Positions 34,335-42,945 of a stretch of 64,000 nucleotides of DNA are shown here, piece by piece. The DNA lies in NCBI GenBank assembly GCA_965116785.1, contig OZ220731.1, positions 2,666,001 to 2,730,000 of the forward strand, in the 5' to 3' direction. Positions within the stretch are counted from its first letter, which is position 1. Each line of letters begins with the position of its first letter. The notes beneath the pieces were generated by a model, which did no database searches, was not told the origin of the DNA, and saw only the letters and a program-made list of their open reading frames with translations. A program made the position numbers and the translations under genes. Source of the stretch: Bin87 sp965116785 (GTDB lineage: Bacteria > Chloroflexota > Dehalococcoidia > Lucifugimonadales > UBA3495).

Positions 34335-34998
34335 CATAGTCGTCATCCAATGCGCTGGCCGCAAGCAACCGAATGCCGGTCATCTCCAAAACAACGACGG
34401 GCGCAAAGTAATGTTCGTTGCCAGCCCCGATAACGCTCCAAATAACGAGCCGTATGCCTACGCCCACCCTGACGGCGCCGACGATACCGGGAAGCCGTGG
34501 CGCGAGAAACTGTTAAGGTATAACGACGTTCATCGGGGTAATGCAGATGGCAATCCCCTGGGATTGTTGCCGGCTTGGCAACTCTACCAGAATCCAGCCT
34601 ACGAGTTGCTTTACTGGAAGTACGGGCCGGATGGCCTTTTTATCCTTTCGGCGGGGTGGGGGTTAATCCCAGCAGATTTTTTGACTCCACCCTATGACGT
34701 CACATTCCAAAGCGGCGCGGAACGATACCAGCGCCGGTACCAGCGGGAAGTCTATGAAGACTTTCGTATGCTGCCAGATGACACCGCTAATCCGTTGGTA
34801 TTTCTGGGCGGTAAAGACTACGTGGGGTTGTTCTGCGAACTGACCAGCCGAGTGCAAGGGCCACGCTGTGTATTTTACAATTCAAACACCGCACCCAAAG
34901 CCCCGGGTTGCCAAACCAGAAAGTTCAACACCAATGTCAGAATCAACTGGCACTACGCCGCCGCCCGCGCAATTGCGAACGGGCACATAGAGTTGTAA
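34324..34998 (+). CDS. DUF6884/YaaA-like protein, second gene of the three-gene operon
   Basis: A 224-residue protein. It begins VVIQCAGRKQPNAG, comparable to the ISCxxxK start of YaaA/DUF6884 proteins, and the centre reads LFILSAGWGLIPADFLTPPY, matching their iLSAkyGLl....i.pY core. FLGGKDYVGLF follows. YaaA-like folds bind DNA or modify bases (for example in 7-deazaguanine pathways), so a nucleic-acid role is plausible but not shown. It overlaps the GIY-YIG-like gene by 11 bases and precedes the HEPN-like gene by 6. By hand count 34501-34560 is 50 % GC. Confidence 0.6.
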   Translation: MADNIVVIQCAGRKQPNAGHLQNNDGRKVMFVASPDNAPNNEPYAYAHPDGADDTGKPWREKLLRYNDVHRGNADGNPLGLLPAWQLYQNPAYELLYWKYGPDGLFILSAGWGLIPADFLTPPYDVTFQSGAERYQRRYQREVYEDFRMLPDDTANPLVFLGGKDYVGLFCELTSRVQGPRCVFYNSNTAPKAPGCQTRKFNTNVRINWHYAAARAIANGHIEL

Positions 34999-35004
34999 CG
35001 ATCA

Positions 35005-35400
35005 ATGGTAGCCACCGACCGCATATCCGCCATCTTCGCCGACGCCCGTGCCCTCCACGCTGACGCGCTGCAGCTAATGGAGGCTGGCGACATCCGCGAC
35101 GCCGCCGAAAAAGCGTGGTGCGCCACCAAGCGGGCTACCGACGCGCTGATACTGGCGCGAACTGATGAAGCGCCTGAACTATCGTCGGACACTTCCAAAG
35201 GACTGCTCTTGCTGGTCGAAGAAGACAGCAGCATCAGCTCACTGGTCGGTCGCTATTATTCCCGGCAGGGTGTTTTGCATGGCACCTGCTTCTACCTCGG
35301 AATCTGCGGACCCGCCTCCGAAGTTGACCGGCGCATTATCCAGACCGCCGACTACATCAACGACGCCGAGCGGTTAGCCGGCTATTCCAACAGCGCTTGA
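35005..35400 (+). CDS. HEPN/PaREP1-like small helical protein
   Basis: A 131-residue all-helical protein. AAEKAWCATKRATDALIL (about residues 32-49) and GRYYSRQGVLHGTCFYLGI (about residues 83-101) correspond to the two motif helices of PaREP1/HEPN proteins; RQGVLH fits the R-X4-6-H pattern of HEPN ribonucleases. It is the third gene of the 33618-35400 operon. It aligns by eye with the two small genes at 47911-48614. A ribonuclease or nucleotide-binding accessory role is an inference. Confidence 0.6.
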   Translation: MVATDRISAIFADARALHADALQLMEAGDIRDAAEKAWCATKRATDALILARTDEAPELSSDTSKGLLLLVEEDSSISSLVGRYYSRQGVLHGTCFYLGICGPASEVDRRIIQTADYINDAERLAGYSNSA

Positions 35401-35419
35401 CCAAAAAGGAACTGCAACC

Positions 35420-36436
35420 ATGAAACTTCTTACCTATGACAACGGCGCCGGCCCACGCTGCGGCGTCCTTCAGGATGACGCGGTGGTGGATGTAGCTGCT
35501 CTGATCGGCTCTGACCGACCTTTGGCTGACGTTCGAGCGCTTCTGGACACCGGCGATGGGGCAGTTGACCGCGTGGGCGACGCCCTGGCTGGCAACATCG
35601 CCGCGCCGACCGTGGCCCTGGCCGACGTGCGCCTGCGGGCCCCGATCCTCCAGCCGCCCACGGTGCGGGACTACATCGTCTACGAGGAGCACGCGACGTC
35701 CCAGGGCACCCGCCAGATCGATCCCGTCTGGTATCGCATGCCCGTGTTCTACTTCTCCAACCCGCTGGTCATCTACGGCCCCGACGAGGACGTTCCCTAT
35801 CCCGCCGCCTCAGAACAATTGGACTACGAACTCGAGATCGGCTGCATCGTCGGCCGGTCGGGAACCAACGTCGCCGCCGCCGAAGCTCTGCAATATATCG
35901 CCGGCTTCTGCATCTTCAACGACTGGAGCGCGCGCGACTTGCAGTTCGACGAGATGACCTTCGGCCTCGGTCCCGCCAAGGGCAAGGACTCGGCGTCCTC
36001 CATCGGCCCGTGGATCGTCACCACCGACGAGATGATGCCCCACATCAAGGACGGCCGCCTGGACCTCAAGGCTCACGTTCGGGTGAACGGCGACGACTGG
36101 CTCCGCGACGGCGAGACCATCAACGCCTGGTACAGCTGGGGCGAGATCATCGAGCGCGCCGCCAAGGACAGTCGCATCGCTCCCGGCGACGTCATCGGCA
36201 GCGGCACCGTCGGCGGCGGGTCCGTGCGCGAGTCCATCCGCAAGGGGTATGAGACCTCCCGCTGGCTGGAACCAGGCGACACCGTGGAGTTGGAGGTTGA
36301 GAACATCGGCGTCCTCCGCAACACCCTGGCTCCCAAGGTCGGTGTCGACCCCAACTACCCGTACATGCCCAACAGCCCTACCGCCACACCGGAGCGCGGC
36401 ACCGCCAGCGACTACCGTTACGAGCGAACGCGATAA
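35420..36436 (+). CDS. fumarylacetoacetate hydrolase family protein
   Basis: A 338-residue FAH-fold enzyme. The metal site is visible in YELEIGCIVGRSGTNV (Glu pair) and FCIFNDWSARDLQFDEM (Asp), with GPAKGKDSASSIGPWIVTTDE following and VIGSGTVGGGS near the C-terminus. The fold covers hydrolases, decarboxylases and isomerases of 2-oxo acids. The N-terminal 100 residues form a separate small domain. AGGAACTGC precedes the ATG. The substrate is unknown. Confidence 0.9.
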   Translation: MKLLTYDNGAGPRCGVLQDDAVVDVAALIGSDRPLADVRALLDTGDGAVDRVGDALAGNIAAPTVALADVRLRAPILQPPTVRDYIVYEEHATSQGTRQIDPVWYRMPVFYFSNPLVIYGPDEDVPYPAASEQLDYELEIGCIVGRSGTNVAAAEALQYIAGFCIFNDWSARDLQFDEMTFGLGPAKGKDSASSIGPWIVTTDEMMPHIKDGRLDLKAHVRVNGDDWLRDGETINAWYSWGEIIERAAKDSRIAPGDVIGSGTVGGGSVRESIRKGYETSRWLEPGDTVELEVENIGVLRNTLAPKVGVDPNYPYMPNSPTATPERGTASDYRYERTR

Positions 36437-36442
36437 ATCGGC

Positions 36443-36454
36443 TACAATGGTTGC
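36443..36454 (+). promoter_or_regulatory. promoter giving a leaderless transcript for the coiled-coil nuclease-like gene
   Basis: GGCTACAAT has a -10-like TACAAT (36443-36448) followed by six bases and then the ATG at 36455, so transcription should start at the start codon. Confidence 0.45.
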
Positions 36455-37177
36455 ATGACGACAATCCGGGACATTGCCGACTTCGTTCGCATCATCAACG
36501 AGCAACCCGAATGGAATGACACTATTCGGGGAATATTGCTCGGGCGCGAACTGCTGGAACTGCCCCAGCGGTTCGCCGAGTTCGTGCGGGTCACGGAGGA
36601 GAACAATCGGCTGGTGGCTGAAAGGCTGGGCCGGTTGGGTTCTAACGTCGCCCAACTCCAGGCCGACATGTCGGACATGAAGGATTGGCGAGCAGAAACC
36701 ACCCAGCGGCTGGACCGGATCGAAGGCCGGTTGGGAAACCTGGAAGGGGCGGAGGCCGAACGGCAGGTACACAGCGACATTGTGAATATAGCCAGTCGCC
36801 GCCTGGGGCTTACCCGCGCCCGTATCATTCAAAGCTGGATCGTCGCCCGGTCGCCGGAATTTCAGGACCTCATTAACGACGCCGAAGACCAGAACGTCAT
36901 CACCGAGGAACAGGGAGACCATCTGGAACGGGCCGACGTTATCCTCGCAGCTCACCGCCGCAGCGACCGGCAGGCAGTTCACGCAGTGGCTGAAGTGTCG
37001 ATAAACGTCGCTGACTACGACATCACGCGGGCCCGGGAACGGGCGGATACGCTGTCCTCCATCATGGGTACGCCGGCTCTTGCCTTAACGGTCGGCGGCA
37101 ACATCGGGCCGGCGCAACAGGAGCTTGCCGCCAGCCTCGGCGTGGCTACCATCATCACGCCGAGGCTGGCAATCTAA
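36455..37177 (+). CDS. coiled-coil protein with PD-(D/E)XK-nuclease-like C-terminal domain
   Basis: A 240-residue protein. Residues about 45-105 form a coiled coil (AERLGRLGSNVAQLQADMSD, WRAETTQRLDRIEGRLGNLE). The C-terminal half contains ERADVILAAHRR and AVHAVAEVSINVADYD then ARERADTLSSIMGTPALALTVGG, which follow the Asp strand, Glu strand and helix order of PD-(D/E)XK folds, but the ExK is ExS (AEVSI). The gene at 57109 shares this architecture and the VEVSI motif. The expected transcript is leaderless. The function is unknown. Confidence 0.6.
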   Translation: MTTIRDIADFVRIINEQPEWNDTIRGILLGRELLELPQRFAEFVRVTEENNRLVAERLGRLGSNVAQLQADMSDMKDWRAETTQRLDRIEGRLGNLEGAEAERQVHSDIVNIASRRLGLTRARIIQSWIVARSPEFQDLINDAEDQNVITEEQGDHLERADVILAAHRRSDRQAVHAVAEVSINVADYDITRARERADTLSSIMGTPALALTVGGNIGPAQQELAASLGVATIITPRLAI

Positions 37178-37800
37178 TCCGGCGGCGCCCCCCACCGGTC
37201 GTAGCTGCACACCTCGTTCAGCGGCAGCCGCGTTACAGGCCCGAAGTTGCCCCGGGGATACCCGAACGGCATGCAGTACACCACCTGCGCGGTGTCCGGG
37301 ATCCCGAACAGCTCGTGCACCCGCTCCTCCACCACGGCGTGCAGGGTGGCGATGGTTCCGCCGATACCGAAGGCTCGCGCCGCCAGCAGCATGTTCTGGG
37401 CCGCGGGAATCACTGAGCCAGCCGCCTGCGCTCCCTTGGAGGTAGCGCACACCAGCACCATCGCCGGCGCGTCGCCGATTTCGTTGGCCAGCCGCATTGC
37501 CGAACGCATGGGGTGACGGCCCGGCGGGATGTCCTCCGGACCCATGATGCCCGCGTCGGCCCGCTTGGCCCACCAAGCCTCGTGATACAGGTCGCCCAGT
37601 TTGCGGCGCATCTCTTCATCCTGCACCACGATGAAATGCCACTGCTGGGTGTTGCCTCCGTTGGGCGCGCGGATGGCGGCCTGCATGATGTCCTGCATCA
37701 CTTCGGCGGGGATCGGGTCACTCCTGAACCGGCGGATGGCCCGCTGGGTGAACATCGCTTCGCCCAAAGGCATCACGTTCAGTCGGTCGGCGGTGGTCAT
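37174..37800 (-). CDS. nitroreductase family protein
   Basis: A 208-residue FMN-binding nitroreductase-fold enzyme. TQRAIRRFRSDPIPAEVMQD (Arg-rich FMN phosphate site), IRAPNGGNTQQWHFIVVQ, and GIGGTIATLHA with VYCMPFGYPRG in the C-terminal part are standard. It would reduce nitro compounds or quinones with NAD(P)H. The ATG at 37800 is chosen as it gives the family-typical length. It converges on the preceding plus-strand gene, with stops overlapping by 4 bases. Confidence 0.9.
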   Translation of the reverse strand: MTTADRLNVMPLGEAMFTQRAIRRFRSDPIPAEVMQDIMQAAIRAPNGGNTQQWHFIVVQDEEMRRKLGDLYHEAWWAKRADAGIMGPEDIPPGRHPMRSAMRLANEIGDAPAMVLVCATSKGAQAAGSVIPAAQNMLLAARAFGIGGTIATLHAVVEERVHELFGIPDTAQVVYCMPFGYPRGNFGPVTRLPLNEVCSYDRWGAPPD

Positions 37801-37856
37801 TTCGTTTCCTCCAGTTGGATCGTTGGGCGAATGGTACCACGACCGCACTCCAGCCC

Positions 37857-37866
37857 TTGCTATAAT
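37857..37866 (+). promoter_or_regulatory. extended -10 box of the SelA-like gene
   Basis: TTGCTATAAT matches the box before the class V aminotransferase gene exactly. The TTG start codon lies 68 bases downstream, and the leader carries a stable hairpin. Confidence 0.55.
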
Positions 37867-37885
37867 CGGTAACGCACATAGCCGA

Positions 37886-37910
37886 GCGGATCGAAGCAGT
37901 CTCGATCCGC
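37886..37910 (+). promoter_or_regulatory. stable leader hairpin upstream of the SelA-like gene
   Basis: GCGGATCGA (37886-37894) and TCGATCCGC (37902-37910) pair perfectly around a 7-base loop. The hairpin ends 15 bases before the GGAGGA ribosome site. It could be an operator or an mRNA structure. Confidence 0.4.
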
Positions 37911-37934
37911 GCTACTGGAATTCGGGAGGACACC

Positions 37935-39080
37935 TTGAACCAGCAGAGCATCACCGACGCGGAACAGGCCTACCGCAACCTGGGCGTCACTCCCATCATC
38001 AACGCCAGCGGATCCGTCACCCGCCTGGGCGGCTCCCGCACCCGGCCTGAGGTTCTGGAGCAGATGGCCGGCACCGCCCGCGTCATGGTCAACATCGACG
38101 AGCTGAACCGCAAGGCCGGCGAAGAGATCGCCCGCCTGGTCGGGTCCGAGGCGGCCATGGTGAGCAGCGGCGCAGCCGGCGGACTGCTGCTCCAAGCTGC
38201 GGCCTGCATCGCCGGCAACGACCCGGTCAAGATGCAGCGTCTGCCTGAAACCGAGGGCATGAAAAACGAGATCATCATGCAGACGACGCACCGCTTCCCC
38301 TACGACCACGCCTATCGTGCGGCTGGAGCAAAGATCGTCCAGATCGGCAACTACCTGTTCAACCATCCCTGGGAACTGGAAGGCGCCATCAACGAGCGCA
38401 CCGCCGCCGTCGCCTACCTTTGCGCCCCATTCACCAGCAAGCGCGTGATGCCCCTGTCCCAGGTCTGCGAGATCGCCCACGCCCACGATGCCCCGGTCAT
38501 CGTGGACGCAGCGTCCATGCTGCCGCCGCGGGCCAACCTCCAGCGCTACCTGCGCGACGGCGCCGACATGGTGATCTTCAGCGGTGGCAAGGGCGTGCGC
38601 GGGCCCCAGGGCACCGGCATTCTCTGCGGCCGCGCCGACCTGATCGACGCCGCCCTGGCCAACGCCAGCCCCGCACAGTTCATCGGCCGCTCCGCCAAGG
38701 TCGCCAAGGAGGAGATCGTCGGCCTGGTCACCGCGCTGTCCATGTTCGTGGAGGAGGACGAGTCGGCCGAAATGGCGTGGTACCGCAGCATGGCCCAGCG
38801 CGTGGTGGACAGCCTCATCGAGGTCCCCGGCCTCAACATCTCCCTGGAGCACGACGGCGTCGACTACCTGCTCCCGAACGCCGTGCTCCGGCTGGGCGGA
38901 GATTGGTCCGGCCCGTCTGCGCAACAGGTCGCCGCCGCACTGCAACAGGGCGACCCGCCCATCTACCTCCAGCAACTCCGCGCGCCAGATGAACTGATGG
39001 TGGATCCCCTCAACGTGACCGAGGACGAGATCGACACCATCATCCGCCGCCTGCGGGAGGCGCTGACCGGCACGAACTGA
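37935..39080 (+). CDS. SelA-like PLP-dependent enzyme (fold-type I)
   Basis: A 381-residue protein starting at TTG 37935, with GGAGGA 5 bases upstream. It has VTPIINASGSVTRLGGSR at the N-terminus (as in SelA and its catabolic relatives), VSSGAAGGLLLQAAACIAG, APVIVDAASMLPPRANLQRY (PLP ring Asp), and the Schiff-base Lys in VIFSGGKGVRGPQGTGIL (about residue 216). Relatives include seryl-tRNA(Sec) selenium transferase and D-amino-acid degrading enzymes such as DgaE. No selD, selB or tRNA-Sec is present, so an amino-acid lyase or racemase role is more likely than selenocysteine synthesis. Confidence 0.82.
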   Translation: MNQQSITDAEQAYRNLGVTPIINASGSVTRLGGSRTRPEVLEQMAGTARVMVNIDELNRKAGEEIARLVGSEAAMVSSGAAGGLLLQAAACIAGNDPVKMQRLPETEGMKNEIIMQTTHRFPYDHAYRAAGAKIVQIGNYLFNHPWELEGAINERTAAVAYLCAPFTSKRVMPLSQVCEIAHAHDAPVIVDAASMLPPRANLQRYLRDGADMVIFSGGKGVRGPQGTGILCGRADLIDAALANASPAQFIGRSAKVAKEEIVGLVTALSMFVEEDESAEMAWYRSMAQRVVDSLIEVPGLNISLEHDGVDYLLPNAVLRLGGDWSGPSAQQVAAALQQGDPPIYLQQLRAPDELMVDPLNVTEDEIDTIIRRLREALTGTN

Positions 39081-39104
39081 TCCTTCGCGGGACGCTCCGT
39101 CTCT

Positions 39105-39881
39105 TTATCCTTGAGCTTGGCCGTTCTCGCGGAGTCGGCGCACCAGTTCGCGGTATTCTTCCAACTCACGTTCTGCCGCCAACCGAGCCTGCCGCTCTGC
39201 CTCTAACGCACGGCGTCCCGACTCCATCGCAAGACGCACGCCGCGTCGGTCCAGAAGGATCTCCGCGGTATCCGGATCCTGCAGCTCAATTTCGCCGTCA
39301 TTCCAGCGCATGTTGAGCCGCAATAGGCGGCTGTAGCTCCATATCACACCGTCGGCGGTGGTGTGCACCGGAAACTCGCAGTACTCACCCTGTTCCAGGC
39401 ATTCCCCTACCAACGGAGCGCCATACATCTCGCCTCCACTGGCGTCAAACCGCCAGTACTCGGCAACTCCCATTCTCGCGTACCGGTCACGCTTGTCGCC
39501 GGTGTCGTTGGACGCCGTCGTTTCCGACGCCACCTCCAGCACGAAATCGGGAGGCTTGCCGACTTCCCAGATCAGGTAGCCGTTGCGTCGCCGGATGGCG
39601 TCAGCGTCGACATCAAAGGCGACGTAAATGTCGGGCTGCAACCGGCGGTTTCGATCCGATGGGTCATAGTAGACGATGGTGTTGGTGTCGGCAAAGGTGT
39701 CCAGGCGGTCGGTGAGCAGGTCAACGAGTATCTGCATCACGTAGAGGATGTGCGGGTTCTGCTGCATGGCATCCGGCATTGGTTCCGGATCCGGCAGCGG
39801 CGGAGCATTCGGTCCGAAGAACGGGTCCAGGTTGGGAATTTTGACGCGGTCGGACGGCGCGTAGGGCGTCTTGATGGTCAT
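39105..39881 (-). CDS. Uma2 family endonuclease-like protein with C-terminal coiled coil
   Basis: A 258-residue long-form Uma2 protein. It has LDTFADTNTIVYYDPSDRN, RLQPDIYVAFDVDADAIRRR (Asp), PPDFVLEVASETTASNDTGD then KRDRYARMGVAEYWRFD (Glu, Lys, GVAEYW), and GGEMYGAPLVGECLEQ. The C-terminal 40 residues are Arg/Glu-rich coiled coil (ALEAERQARLAAERELEEYR). Architecture and sequence match the genes at 16809 and 27849 more closely than the short forms. The catalytic residues are intact. Confidence 0.87.
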   Translation of the reverse strand: MTIKTPYAPSDRVKIPNLDPFFGPNAPPLPDPEPMPDAMQQNPHILYVMQILVDLLTDRLDTFADTNTIVYYDPSDRNRRLQPDIYVAFDVDADAIRRRNGYLIWEVGKPPDFVLEVASETTASNDTGDKRDRYARMGVAEYWRFDASGGEMYGAPLVGECLEQGEYCEFPVHTTADGVIWSYSRLLRLNMRWNDGEIELQDPDTAEILLDRRGVRLAMESGRRALEAERQARLAAERELEEYRELVRRLRENGQAQG

Positions 39882-39899
39882 TATGGTTTACCAGTAACA

Positions 39900-39953
39900 C
39901 ACCGGATGGGAGACAGCACACGCAAAAATCGTGCTGCCGTTCCCCATCCGGTG
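39900..39953. terminator. 54-base inverted repeat between the Uma2 and LLM genes
   Basis: CACCGGATGGG (39900-39910) is exactly complemented by CCCATCCGGTG (39943-39953). Between them CAGCAC and GTGCTG pair inside. It lies 35 bases after the stop of the leftward-reading LLM gene, so a terminator is likely. Confidence 0.5.
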
Positions 39954-39987
39954 AACCGTACCAAATGGAATTTCGGCGGCTACACGG

Positions 39988-41073
39988 CTAGGCCACCGGC
40001 GCCTCCTGGAAGTGCGGCATCACCTCCGTGGCGAACAGCTCTATGGAGCGCATCACCTTGTGGTGCGGCAGGCCGGCGAAACCGAAGTTGCCGAAGACGT
40101 GGTTGATCCCCACGTCCTGCACTTCCTTCAACCGCTCGGCGACAACCTCCGGCGTCCCCCGCAGCGGCGGCAGGCCGGCGTGGCCCACATCGTCCCGGCG
40201 GTCCCGATCCGCCTGGCGGTTGGCCCAGTGCTCGTAGCCCTTGGCGATGTTGCCGTTCTTGTCCATGGGCATCCCGATGGGGGCGCCGTTGCTGCCGATT
40301 GAGCGCAGCACCCGTGACGAGAAGTCTTCCAGACCAATGGGATCCCGCTCCGCCTCTTCCATGGTGGGCGCCACGTAGATCGACTTGGACATCGGCGGGT
40401 CCAGGTGCGCGTGGGGATGCTCGTACTCGTCCATCTTCTCCCGCCATAGCTGGATCACCTGCGGCGCCTGGCCCAGGATGTCGGTGGGACCACCCGTGAT
40501 CACCTGAATGTTCCGGCTGGCAGCGAAATCGATGCTGGCCGGGCTGGTGCTCACCGCCTGGAACAGCGGGGGATACGGCTTCTGCACCGGCTTGGGCAGC
40601 ACCCACACGTCATCGACGTTGGTGTATTTGCCGTGGAAGGTCAGCGTCTCCTCCGTCCACGCCTTGATCATCACGTCGACGGCTTCCTGGAACCGCTCGC
40701 GGCTGGTGTCGATATCGACGCCCACGCCGTCGAACTCCTGCTGCTGGTAGCCGGCCCCGATGCCGAAGTTGATGCGGCCGCCGCTGATCACGTCCAGCAT
40801 GGCCACTTCCTCGGCCACCAGCACCGGGTTGTGCAGCGGCAGCACAATCACCGCCGTGCCGATGCGGATCTGCTTGGTGCTGCCGGCGACCGCGCCCAAG
40901 AACGACCAGATGCCCGAAAGCAGCCCGTGCCGCGAGAAACGGTGCTCACCCAGCCAGGCCTCGTCCAGCCCGGCCTCGTCGGCGAACCGGATCTGCTCCA
41001 GCGCGTCGTTCAAAGCCTGCGGCGGCGTGAAGTCCTGGTGATAAGGAACGATGGTGAAGATTCCGAACTGCAT
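39988..41073 (-). CDS. LLM class flavin-dependent monooxygenase
   Basis: A 361-residue luciferase-like enzyme. FADEAGLDEAWLGEHRFSRHG, IRIGTAVIVLPLHNPVLVAE, LDVISGGRINFGIGAGYQQQEF and VWVLPKPVQKPYPPLFQAVS are family landmarks. The GIGAGYQQQEF variant and the C-terminal HKVMRSIELFATEVMPHF segment match the other members in this window. The substrate is unknown. GGAGGCG is 6 bases before the ATG. It stands alone between a Uma2 gene and a TPP enzyme on the same strand. Confidence 0.88.
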   Translation of the reverse strand: MQFGIFTIVPYHQDFTPPQALNDALEQIRFADEAGLDEAWLGEHRFSRHGLLSGIWSFLGAVAGSTKQIRIGTAVIVLPLHNPVLVAEEVAMLDVISGGRINFGIGAGYQQQEFDGVGVDIDTSRERFQEAVDVMIKAWTEETLTFHGKYTNVDDVWVLPKPVQKPYPPLFQAVSTSPASIDFAASRNIQVITGGPTDILGQAPQVIQLWREKMDEYEHPHAHLDPPMSKSIYVAPTMEEAERDPIGLEDFSSRVLRSIGSNGAPIGMPMDKNGNIAKGYEHWANRQADRDRRDDVGHAGLPPLRGTPEVVAERLKEVQDVGINHVFGNFGFAGLPHHKVMRSIELFATEVMPHFQEAPVA

Positions 41074-41150
41074 AGCGCGCCTCCTTGTTCAGGCCTAACT
41101 GTTTTCCGATCGCGGGGGTTTCTGTGAACGGGTACTCTTAATGCAGTCGC

Positions 41151-42818
41151 TCACCCTCCCGTGCGCCGTGCGATCATCGCGTCGGCCAGCGGGCTGGCTC
41201 CCGATTTCACCGTTATGTTTACCAGAGACGGCCGTCCCGAGTTGATGGCCCGCTCCACCGCCGGCCCGACCTCATCCGGCTGCTCCACCAGCTCCGCGTA
41301 GCCGCCGATGCCCTCCACCACCTGGTCGTAGCGGACGCCCGGGCGCAGGGCGGTACCCACGTCCCGCCCGAAGTAGGCTAGCTGGAAGGTCCGGTCGATA
41401 CCCCAGTTGCCGTCGTTCCCCATGATGCCGGTGATGTTCAGGTTGTGCCGGATGCAGGTGTCGTACTCCATGGAGTAGAACCCAAAGGAACCGTCGCCCA
41501 TGAACGCCAGGACCTTGCTGTCGGGGTAGGCCAGCTTAGCCGCCATGGCGTAGGGGATCGCTCCGCCCAGGTGGCTCAACGGCCCCAGGCGCATGAAGTG
41601 CCCCGGCGACCGCGCCGGCAGGTAGCACCGGCCCCACTGCACGTAGTCGCCGCCGTCCAGGATGATGAAGGTGTCTTCGTCCACCAGGTGCTCGATGCGC
41701 GTGTACACGTCCAGCGGGTGCATCGGCGCCTCATTGGCGACATTGCTGCGGAGGCTGTCCAGCCAGGCCTCCTGCTCCTGCTTCAGCTCGCTGAGCCACG
41801 GGCCCAGGTTTCCGTTGTGCCTGGCCGCTCCCGTCAGCTGGTCCACGATGGCGCCCAGGTCGCCCAGCAATCCCACGGACACACCCCGGTTGCGCCCTAT
41901 CTCCGCCTCGGACGGGTCGGCCTGGATCAGCTTGGCGTCAGCGTCGAAGATGCCGCCGTACCGGTAGCGATGGTCCAGCCGCTTGCCCAGCAGCAGCACC
42001 ACGTCGGCCTCGCGGAACTTGCGGGCGGTTCGGTTCAGCGCGCCGTCGGCGTAGCCGAAGCACAGCGGATGCAGGTCATCGATCAGACCCCGCGCCTGCT
42101 CCACGGTGAAGATGGGCGCGCCCGTGGCCTCGGCCAGAGCCTCCAGCTGCGTAGGTTCAACGGAGTAACGTGCCGGATTGCCCACGATGATGACCGGCTT
42201 TTGGGCGTTCGCCAGCAGGTTGGCCGCCTGCTCGATCAGCTTCGGGTCGCCCTGGGATCGCCCCATGTTGCGGTACTCCTGGGGCAGGAATGGAGGCAGG
42301 TCCTCCTCGCTGATGGGCGCTTCCTGCAAATCGATGGGCAGGGTCAGGTGTACGGGCCCGGGTCGCCCGCTCATGGCGGTGCGGAAGGCTGTGGCCACGA
42401 ACTCCGGAATGCGGTTCTTATCGTGGATCATCCACGATCCCTTCGAGACCGGAGCGGCCATGGCCACCTGGTCGATCTCCTGGAATGTGGCCTGTCCCTT
42501 CTCGGGCAATTCCGCGCAGCCGGCCACGAAGATCACGGGGCTCTCGGAGGTGTAGATGGCGGGCAGGCCGGAGATGGCGTTGGCGAAGCCGGGGCCGCCG
42601 GTGAACAGGGCCACCGCCGGCTGGCCGGTGATGCGCGCGTAGCCGTCGGCCATGTGCATCGCCGCGCCCTCGTGACGCGTGTCGATGAACTCGATGCCCT
42701 CATCCGCAGCCGCATCCACCAGGGGCAGTATCGTGTCCCCGACAATCGTAAAGACCTTCTGCACCCCTTCCTGTTTCAGGCAGCGAATGAACAGATGCCC
42801 ACCATTCAACTCCGGCAT
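41151..42818 (-). CDS. thiamine pyrophosphate-dependent enzyme (acetolactate synthase/2-oxoacid decarboxylase-like)
   Basis: A 555-residue three-domain TPP protein. The catalytic Glu is in IDTRHEGAAMHMADGYARI (about residue 49), the central domain has VIIVGNPARYSV, and the C-terminal TPP/Mg motif is AFMGDGSFGFYSMEYDTCIR then NITGIMGNDGNWGI (GDG...N, about residues 448-475). Specific relatives (acetolactate synthase, oxalyl-CoA or benzoylformate decarboxylase) cannot be separated by eye. No acetolactate synthase small subunit is adjacent. The ATG at 42818 has AGGAG 8 bases upstream. Confidence 0.9.
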   Translation of the reverse strand: MPELNGGHLFIRCLKQEGVQKVFTIVGDTILPLVDAAADEGIEFIDTRHEGAAMHMADGYARITGQPAVALFTGGPGFANAISGLPAIYTSESPVIFVAGCAELPEKGQATFQEIDQVAMAAPVSKGSWMIHDKNRIPEFVATAFRTAMSGRPGPVHLTLPIDLQEAPISEEDLPPFLPQEYRNMGRSQGDPKLIEQAANLLANAQKPVIIVGNPARYSVEPTQLEALAEATGAPIFTVEQARGLIDDLHPLCFGYADGALNRTARKFREADVVLLLGKRLDHRYRYGGIFDADAKLIQADPSEAEIGRNRGVSVGLLGDLGAIVDQLTGAARHNGNLGPWLSELKQEQEAWLDSLRSNVANEAPMHPLDVYTRIEHLVDEDTFIILDGGDYVQWGRCYLPARSPGHFMRLGPLSHLGGAIPYAMAAKLAYPDSKVLAFMGDGSFGFYSMEYDTCIRHNLNITGIMGNDGNWGIDRTFQLAYFGRDVGTALRPGVRYDQVVEGIGGYAELVEQPDEVGPAVERAINSGRPSLVNITVKSGASPLADAMIARRTGG

Positions 42819-42945
42819 AAAACGAAACTCCTGGACAAGCGTGAATTGCCCCATTCCGAGGCTCCACCATGCTATCACAGGAGCGAGACCTGCCCATGCT
42901 CAGATTCGGACCAGTAGCGTATGGCAGCCGGTCATGCGCCGGCGG

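Noticed and set aside
37935..39080. Selenocysteine synthase (selA)
   Set aside because: The fold and motifs are SelA-like, but no other selenocysteine gene is present, and catabolic relatives share the same N-terminal signature.
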